From: Sabethes cyaneus
Lineage: Eukaryota; Arthropoda; Insecta; Diptera; Culicidae
DNA: 64,000 bases
Direction of reading: 5' to 3'
Assembly: GCF_943734655.1 (NCBI RefSeq)
Contig: NC_071353.1
Coordinates: 22,400,501 to 22,464,500, forward strand
Below are positions 58,740 through 64,000 of this stretch, one piece after another (position 1 is the first letter of the stretch; the number at the start of each line of letters is the position of its first letter). The notes below the pieces were generated by a model. The model did not search any database and had not been told where the DNA came from. It worked only from the letters and a program-made list of their open reading frames with translations. The position numbers and the translations under genes were made by a program.

Positions 58740-58908
58740 GTCGCGTGGTTCAATGGTTGCCTAAAACTACAGTTGTAAAGTTAGGAACTGCAAACCACAC
58801 GACCCCGCACCTCCTAGCTTGGATGCTTAATTATACAAATTAAAGTATTTCCAGGTATGGCCACGTGGAGGCGCTAGGTAAGGGCTTGGGGTGGCTAGAA
58901 ATATGTTG
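58740..58908 (+). repeat. 169-bp element of unknown type, copy 2
   Basis: This is the partner of 13784-13952, with the same length and order of phrases (GTGGTTCAATG, GCCTAAAACTA, AGTATTTCCAGGTATG, GGAGGCGCTAG). It directly follows the A-rich end of a Jockey-like copy. Confidence 0.6.
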
Positions 58909-59127
58909 GGTGATTCCGCAGCGGAGTTTAATTTGTCGCGTTACACAATCCGTTGTAATTTTACTGTGTTTTCTGCAAAATAACGTCTAATAAAATTGTT
59001 AGTGCTTATAATTTTTTTATTGTGATTGTTATTAGTTTAATTGGGATTTTCTTCGACTGTGATAGTAACAGGTTGGAGGATTGGCTGTTCAGTCTTTAAA
59101 TGCAGTGGACGATTGGTTTTATTCTAC

Positions 59128-59165
59128 GCCAACGTTTCGATGTTTGCTTTAGATCTTCTTCAGGG
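59128..59165 (-). ncRNA. Hammerhead-like hairpin motif, locus C left
   Basis: The minus strand gives CTGAAGA (matches the CTGANGA core), one A, a 3-bp stem GAT/ATC, then GAAACGTTGGC. It is the only one of the five copies with an intact first core, but its stem is weak. Confidence 0.4.
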
Positions 59166-59372
59166 TTAAACACCTAACAGGAAATATAATAGGAAAAATC
59201 AAGCCAAGAGTTAAGAATATCGTGACCAAAAAACTGCTACAAATGAGTGAAATTGTAACACAATTAACATATTTTAGCGATTACATACAAACGAACCATT
59301 ATACTTCCAAACCCAAAGACAGACAACACTATAGGCTAAAAGTTACTAGACAAAGATGGTTTAAACTTTAAG

Positions 59373-59410
59373 CCCTGGAGAAAATCGAAACCAAAAATCG
59401 AAACGTTGGC
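59373..59410 (+). ncRNA. Hammerhead-like hairpin motif, locus C right
   Basis: CTGGAGAAAATCGAAACC then AAAAATCGAAACGTTGG has the same 33-nt length, one core change and a nearly lost stem. It is the decayed partner of the left copy. Confidence 0.35.
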
Positions 59411-59706
59411 GCAAAATAAAACAAATCGTCCACTGAATTTAAAGACTGAACAGCCAATCCTCTAAGCTGTTATTAGTTAAAGTTACTCAACCATCATTGG
59501 GACGAGCAATAATGGTGGGCGGCATAATCCGTGTTCGTAATGGTTGGACAGCATTTTTGACATTTCAGTAAGATTGAGAATGGACATTATGGAATTTTTT
59601 GGCTCAATTGTCAAAAATGACAAACATTGATAACATATAACAAAAAATTTCTAATCGAAATCCATCTCAGTCATAACTAACTTTTCATTTTCGTCTTTCT
59701 TTCCAG

Positions 59707-59742
59707 GTCAGTTCAACTTCAAACTTTACGTCACTGCACCGG
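59707..59742 (+). other. Candidate 36-nt microexon
   Basis: A branch-point-like TAACTAAC (59674-59681) and a pyrimidine-rich TTTTCATTTTCGTCTTTCTT lead to CCAG at 59706. Thirty-six bases later GTAAGC begins at 59743. All three frames are open (for example QFNFKLYVTAPG in one). The length is a multiple of three. The first bases GTCAGT could also act as a weak recursive donor. I do not recognise the peptide. Confidence 0.35.
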
Positions 59743-59745
59743 GTA

Positions 59746-62130
59746 AGCCTGAACCGGGACCGGAAATATGGCTCGCAGTTTTGTGTTTCTTTTGTTTCCC
59801 TTGCCAACTGTAGGCAAGGCACAACAAAAAATTAATTCCCTATATGGTTTCCCGTGGCAGACGCCATAATTTCACCGTCTTCTTACGACGCGAAGATGCT
59901 GGTGCTTTTTCCTTGACAAGTGACGCCGTCTCTACCGTCGTCATTTATTTTTGCTGCACACAAAAAGCGCTCCTCGGCGGAATCCATTCATGTGTCACGC
60001 TTCAACAATTCCTCAGCCTCAGACTTCTGAAACAGTTATCTATCTGTTTTGTTACATTGAGCACTGACGACGGTACTGGCGCGGTTCCGGTGTGTAGAAA
60101 GTTGGGACGTTGGCAAAACTTTTCCATTGTACCGAGCCGTCAGCAGCGCAGGAAGTTCCCACGCCATGCCACTGAGAGAGTGCAGTGGCAGTAGTGGGTG
60201 TGGTGCGTTGACACTGCGCGAACTTTTGCCGGAAATTTTCCATACACGGTGTTAATTTCATATTCTCATTAGCGTCATCGTCATCAACATGATCATCACC
60301 GTCATCGTCATCGTCACTGTCACTGTTCGTTTACGGAAATGGCACGCAGAATATGCATTTTCATATCGGTTGCAATTTACTTCAATGGAAGGCGTTGGTA
60401 GTTCAAATAGAAGTAAACTTTGCTCAGAAATACTGCTTTTCTCCTCTACAACTGTAAGTAGATTAAATGACCGGAATACGAAATATTCGGAATTTACTAA
60501 CTTAATGCAACAGCTTAGTGTGAATGCATTATCGAACGGAATGTCGCAAATATAAATTCCGTTTCCCGTTTGATTAAGCTAAACATTGTTTCGACGTTTC
60601 GGGTTCACTCAAACGAAATGAAATTCAATTATTGACACACCCATACAAAGGAAAAATGGTTGAGCTTTGTAGCAATTGCGTAGCTTAACACGGCACGGGT
60701 AAGAAATGGTAGATCCCTTAGAGAAGGAAGATTTTAAACAATAACGAGAAACCCTTCCGCTGACAGGGCAGAAATCAGATTTACCAGTTCCAGCAGGAAC
60801 AGTGTGCCACCCGCAGCTTCATGTGCTTTGATCCTTCTCGCTCGAGACTGAATGAAATGTTTAGAATAATCCAGCCATCTGGATGCTATTTTCCGTGGGA
60901 AAGTTATATATTTTCTTACCACCCACGTCGAGCGATGCCGCCTGCTAACGAAGCGGAACAGCAAACAATAACAAAGCAACGTACCATAGGTAAGGGTATA
61001 ATGAAGTTGATGTAAACGCCCGTCTTCTGCGAAGCAGTTCGTGGATACAGAACTGAATTAAAACTGAAATGATATTTTTTTTACATTACTGTTTGCAAAA
61101 AATTTCTTTACAACTGCACGTTCAACATCATCATTTCCCAAACAATTTATTTCTTCATACACCATCAAGGGAGTCATCCAAGAACGCTTCGTTTTATAGC
61201 ATATTCTTGTTGACTCTTGTGCCATCTCGAATTCAAAAGTTTGATTACTTCAATTTATTTCCATCTTCTCTAAAGTTTCTGACAAGTACAACACGGTCCT
61301 GATGCTGTTTTATCGCGCACATGTGAACGAAAGACACTGTTGATTCAAGCAAACAGAAAAAAAAACATTTCTACATATTCTCCATGGTTGCATCCTTAAT
61401 ATTATTACAAACAGCAAAAGTTTGGTGCATCCAACTGAACCACTCAGCTTCCTGGTCCCATTTTCCATCCTTTCGCTAATTCCGTAGATTACCAAAGCGG
61501 GGCCGAACGTTGATGTTTCACCCTCGCCAGCGATTGTCGACGACGGGTGTCCCACTTGGTTAAAAGTAACTCGGCGATGCAGCTTTTTCCCCCGAACACA
61601 TACACACACACAAACACCACATTCAAGGTTCACTTTTGTGTTTTTCATTGGAAGCTTTTGCACATCATACAGCATTATACCGCTGAGAAAACTGCTGATT
61701 TAACAGTTTTTCATCCCACCAAAACGCGCTTCCAGCCGTCGTCCTGGTCCTCGGAAGTAAGCAGCGAGAAAAAAAAACGGTTTGCCGAGTAACGCCCTGC
61801 CCATACCTACCGGTGGTAGTCAACGCTCCGACAGAACAAATAACTTGTTTGCACCAACATCAACTGCAGTGACGGGCGTGCGTAAGCTGAACCACCAGCT
61901 GTTTTCGAATCCGTGGGGAAAAAATATTTTCTATGCTTCATGTGCCCTTTTTTATGCATCCGCAGGTGAACAGCGCTTCACCGAAATTGGTTGCACTTGA
62001 TTGCGTTCGTTTTAGTGTTTCATATGGAAAAAAAAGTTTTGAGTGATGTTCTGTCAAAATAACACAGCGTATTATTCGCGATAATGTGCCAATTACGGTG
62101 ATCCCAGGGTTCGGGACTTGATAGGTCAAT
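59746..62130. other. Unique-looking region; TCATCG-type microsatellite
   Basis: No domain or element end found. An imperfect GTCATC/ATCATC run lies at about 60272-60325 and a short CA run near 61600-61613. Frames up to 121 codons span such runs and look accidental. Confidence 0.4.
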
Positions 62131-62173
62131 TAAAAGTGGTTTAGTATTGAAAACGGCTTTTTTTATACTGCCT

Positions 62174-62209
62174 GACGTTTCGGCCTTTGGTTTAGGCCAT
62201 TTTCAAAGG
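62174..62209 (-). ncRNA. Hammerhead-like hairpin motif, locus B left
   Basis: TTGAAAAT, perfect 4-bp stem GGCC/GGCC with loop TAAACCAAA, then GAAACGTC. The core is altered as at locus A. Confidence 0.4.
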
Positions 62210-62234
62210 TAATATGGTTACGTTTTCCATATTA

Positions 62235-62270
62235 CTTTTGAAAAAGGCTAACACCAAAGGCCGAAACGTC
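62235..62270 (+). ncRNA. Hammerhead-like hairpin motif, locus B right
   Basis: TTGAAAAA, stem GGCT/GGCC with one G-T pair and loop AACACCAAA, then GAAACGTC. It is the inverted partner of the left copy. Confidence 0.4.
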
Positions 62271-62469
62271 AGGCAGTATAAAAAAGCCGTTTTCAATATA
62301 AAACCGACTCGAAAGCCGAAAATCCACAATACAATATGTGTACTTCCGTGGTATCGTTTTAGTTTGTGAGTAAAATCCATTAAGTATGGACCTTGAGTGA
62401 AAAACTTACGTAACTAATTTAGCTTCCAAAAGCATTGTTTTGAATAGAAAATCTAGTTTCATTATGTGA

Positions 62470-62835
62470 CCTAGAGTGGTTCAAAGGATCCTCACTATCG
62501 GCAAACCAGGAGGAGTATTGCGTGGGAAGCAGTAGTGGGTTCGAATCCGATTTTAGCTTGGTTCGATCCATAGATCGCCCTACTTTAACAAAAAGGAGCA
62601 GTACACAACTTAAGCGTTGCTTCAATGACCCTCCCTCTCCTAATTTTCCGCTCTTTTCCCTTCACGACTTGTTCCCGTTCTGTTTGGAACTCTATCAATA
62701 TCATTGTTTCATTACTTTCAGTGCTTTGTTTCATTACTTGTAGTAGAAACTGTCTCCGCCTTATAAAAAATTAAATAAATGTCTGAGCTCATTAAGAGTC
62801 AAGACAAAAACGCGAGGTTGGTCTGATTCAAATTG
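62470..62835 (+). mobile_element. Probable tRNA-derived SINE
   Basis: An A-box match TGGTTCAAAGG at about 62478 and a B box GGTTCGAATCC at about 62527 lie in the right order. A pyrimidine-rich body (CCTCCCTCTCCTAATTTTCC) and a tail TAAATAAATGTCTGAGCTCA then AGTCAAGAC follow. The tail family also occurs at 41750-41950. Confidence 0.5.
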
Positions 62836-62949
62836 GTTAATAAGGACACCAGATCACTGATTCGAACTCCAAAACAGACCTTACAAGTGAGTAGTACAAT
62901 AATCGAAAACAGTACGGGTCTCGGAACTATTTAGCGATTTTAAAAATTA

Positions 62950-63960
62950 ATCCAAGTTGCTTATTGGCTCTGGAGATAATGATAATATAGTGTATTCGAA
63001 AAGTTAGTGCGATATCCGGGACGGCACCAAGATATGATAGACGCATTGTAACAAATGTATTGCCATGTTGTAGTTAAAAGCTTTAGGTTTATTTTTACGG
63101 TGAAAGGAGATGGCGTTCCAGTTCAACGCAGTCGGAATCCATTTCGATTACCTTAAAGATTTTTACATCGTCGGCATTAAAAGACCGACAGCTATGTGGC
63201 TGGAACGCTGATAGTTCTTTTATAAACCAAGAAAAAAGCCATGGTCCAAGGTTGCTCCCCTGGGATACGCCAGAACGAGTTTGAAAACTTGGACCCGGTT
63301 TTCATACTTAGCCTACGATGTGTTACGTACAATTAAAGCCCCCCGCACCTGCAGAATGATGCGGAAAATCCCAGCTTGTCAAGCCTTGCAAACAGGATAC
63401 CGTGCTCCACCGGATCAAACACTGCTTTCAAATCCGCGTACACTGCGTCAATTTGCAGTCCATCATTCATGTTGCGCAGGCAGAACAACACGAGATTCGT
63501 AGAGACTGAACGTTTTGAAAGAAAACCCACGCTGGTCTGAAGAAATATAGTGTTAATAGCTAGCAAACAAAGCGTCATTCACGGCTATCTCGAGCACTTT
63601 CGAGCTGGAGTACAACGATGATTTTCTACTGTTCCGCCGGTTGCGATCACTACTAAAGGCGGAAGATGCACTTCCGAAAAGCTATTGCGAGTGAATCCTC
63701 TCGTCAAGCCAGATTTCCGTTAAAATGATTATATTGAAGTTCGATTCTGTTACAGCAATAAAAAATCATCAATTTTGGTTCGAAGTCCACGCACGTTCCA
63801 GTGGTAAATCAGCAGTGGATTGGAGTTCTACTGCGGGTCAGGCACAGAGCTGGAAACGGGGACTGCTTCATCGGAAGTATTGTTGTAGGAGTTGGTGTGG
63901 AATTTTGCGATCCCCGTTCCGTACACCCACACGCAGGAACAGGACGACTGTTGTTCGCTG
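62950..63960 (-). pseudogene. Jockey-like ORF2 with endonuclease start joined to RT
   Basis: From high to low coordinates: an endonuclease start-like block IYHWNVRGLRTKIDDFLL near 63770-63825, SDRNRRNS near 63630-63660, then directly RT blocks GFLSKRSVSTNLVLFCLRNM and IDAVYADLKAVFDPVEHGIL (63400-63530). SGVSQGSNLGPWLFSWF follows near 63240-63290, then the altered active site FNADDVKIF (normally YADD) near 63165, and a short tail. The rest of the endonuclease and the RT N-terminus are deleted. Stops and frameshifts are frequent. It is in the same broad family as 36256-37330 and 55460-56285. The remaining bases to 64000 may be ORF1/ORF2 spacer. Confidence 0.8.
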
Positions 63961-64000
63961 GCAAAAATGACTCGACTGCGGTGGGGAGGTCGGAGGCTAC

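Larger units (their letters stand above)
59038..59467. mobile_element. Inverted-repeat element with 11-bp target duplication
   Basis: TGTTATTAGTT flanks it (59027-59037 and 59468-59478). Arms of ~100 bp face each other: GGATTGGCTGTTCAGTCTTT and GTGGACGATTGGTTTTATTC on the left, with inverted matches AAAGACTGAACAGCCAATCC and AAAACAAATCGTCCACT on the right. The 33-nt hairpin motif lies at the inner end of each arm. Inverted terminal segments with a hammerhead-like motif recall Penelope-like retroelements; no reverse transcriptase is present. Confidence 0.7.
62136..62306. mobile_element. Near-perfect inverted repeat with hairpin motifs
   Basis: TATTGAAAACGGCTTTTTTT, ATACTGCCTGACGTTTCGGC and CCTTTGG mirror CCAAAGGCCGAAACGTCAGG and AAAAAAGCCGTTTTCAATA around an 8-base centre. 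Each arm carries the 33-nt motif. It looks like two inverted terminal pieces of one element with the body missing. No target duplication was resolved. Confidence 0.8.

Overview
This window looks like non-coding DNA from a large, repeat-rich mosquito-type genome, probably a culicine (Aedes-like). That placement rests on the repeat content: several decayed non-LTR reverse transcriptases, tRNA-derived SINEs, MITEs and foldback elements, a 143-bp tandem repeat built round GAGAGCCCC...GGGGTCTC hairpins, and moderately AT-rich spacers with microsatellites. I found no complete host protein-coding gene. The absence of bacterial-style operons, the splice-like signals and the element types all point to a eukaryote. 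The species call is an inference.

Layout. 1-4.8 kb: a retrotransposon reverse transcriptase that stays open off the left edge (minus strand), then two opposed dead RTE-like fragments. 5-8.9 kb: unique-looking DNA with one strong recursive-splice-like site at 7398/7399. 8.9-17.1 kb: SINE remnant, 30-35 bp minisatellite, TA-flanked MITE, TTAA-flanked foldback, solo LTR with a 5-bp target duplication, more MITEs, a tandem array and another foldback. 17.2-20.9 kb: a SINE with a 12-bp target duplication, then a 2.9-kb TTAA-flanked (piggyBac-like) non-autonomous element whose arms are small satellites. 21-34 kb: mostly unique or AT-rich, with tandem-repeat patches and an R1-like fragment. 34-40 kb: Jockey-like and RTE-like fragments, one carrying a palindromic tRNA-derived insertion. 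40-48 kb: mostly nothing recognisable, then CTACTC minisatellites. 48.1-49.6 kb: ten-copy 143-bp array. 49.6-53.5 kb: SINE-like element and unique DNA. 53.5-58.9 kb: at least six mutually truncated non-LTR pieces in both orientations. 59-64 kb: two inverted-repeat elements with a conserved hairpin motif, a candidate 36-nt microexon, a SINE and a deleted Jockey-like copy.

How the parts relate. The autonomous-type pieces (Jockey-like, RTE-like, R1-like and a fourth RT family) encode or once encoded retrotransposition enzymes. The SINEs depend on such enzymes, and the MITEs and foldbacks depend on DNA transposases not encoded here. Nested insertions give a relative order: a mini-MITE sits in the RT active-site region at 57 kb, and a palindromic SINE sits in an RT at 34.5 kb.

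The most unusual signal is a 33-nt hairpin motif ending CGAAACGT(C/T). It occurs five times at three loci with identical length and covarying stem bases, and resembles a hammerhead-ribozyme core. All assignments were made by reading and translating by eye; no database search was run.
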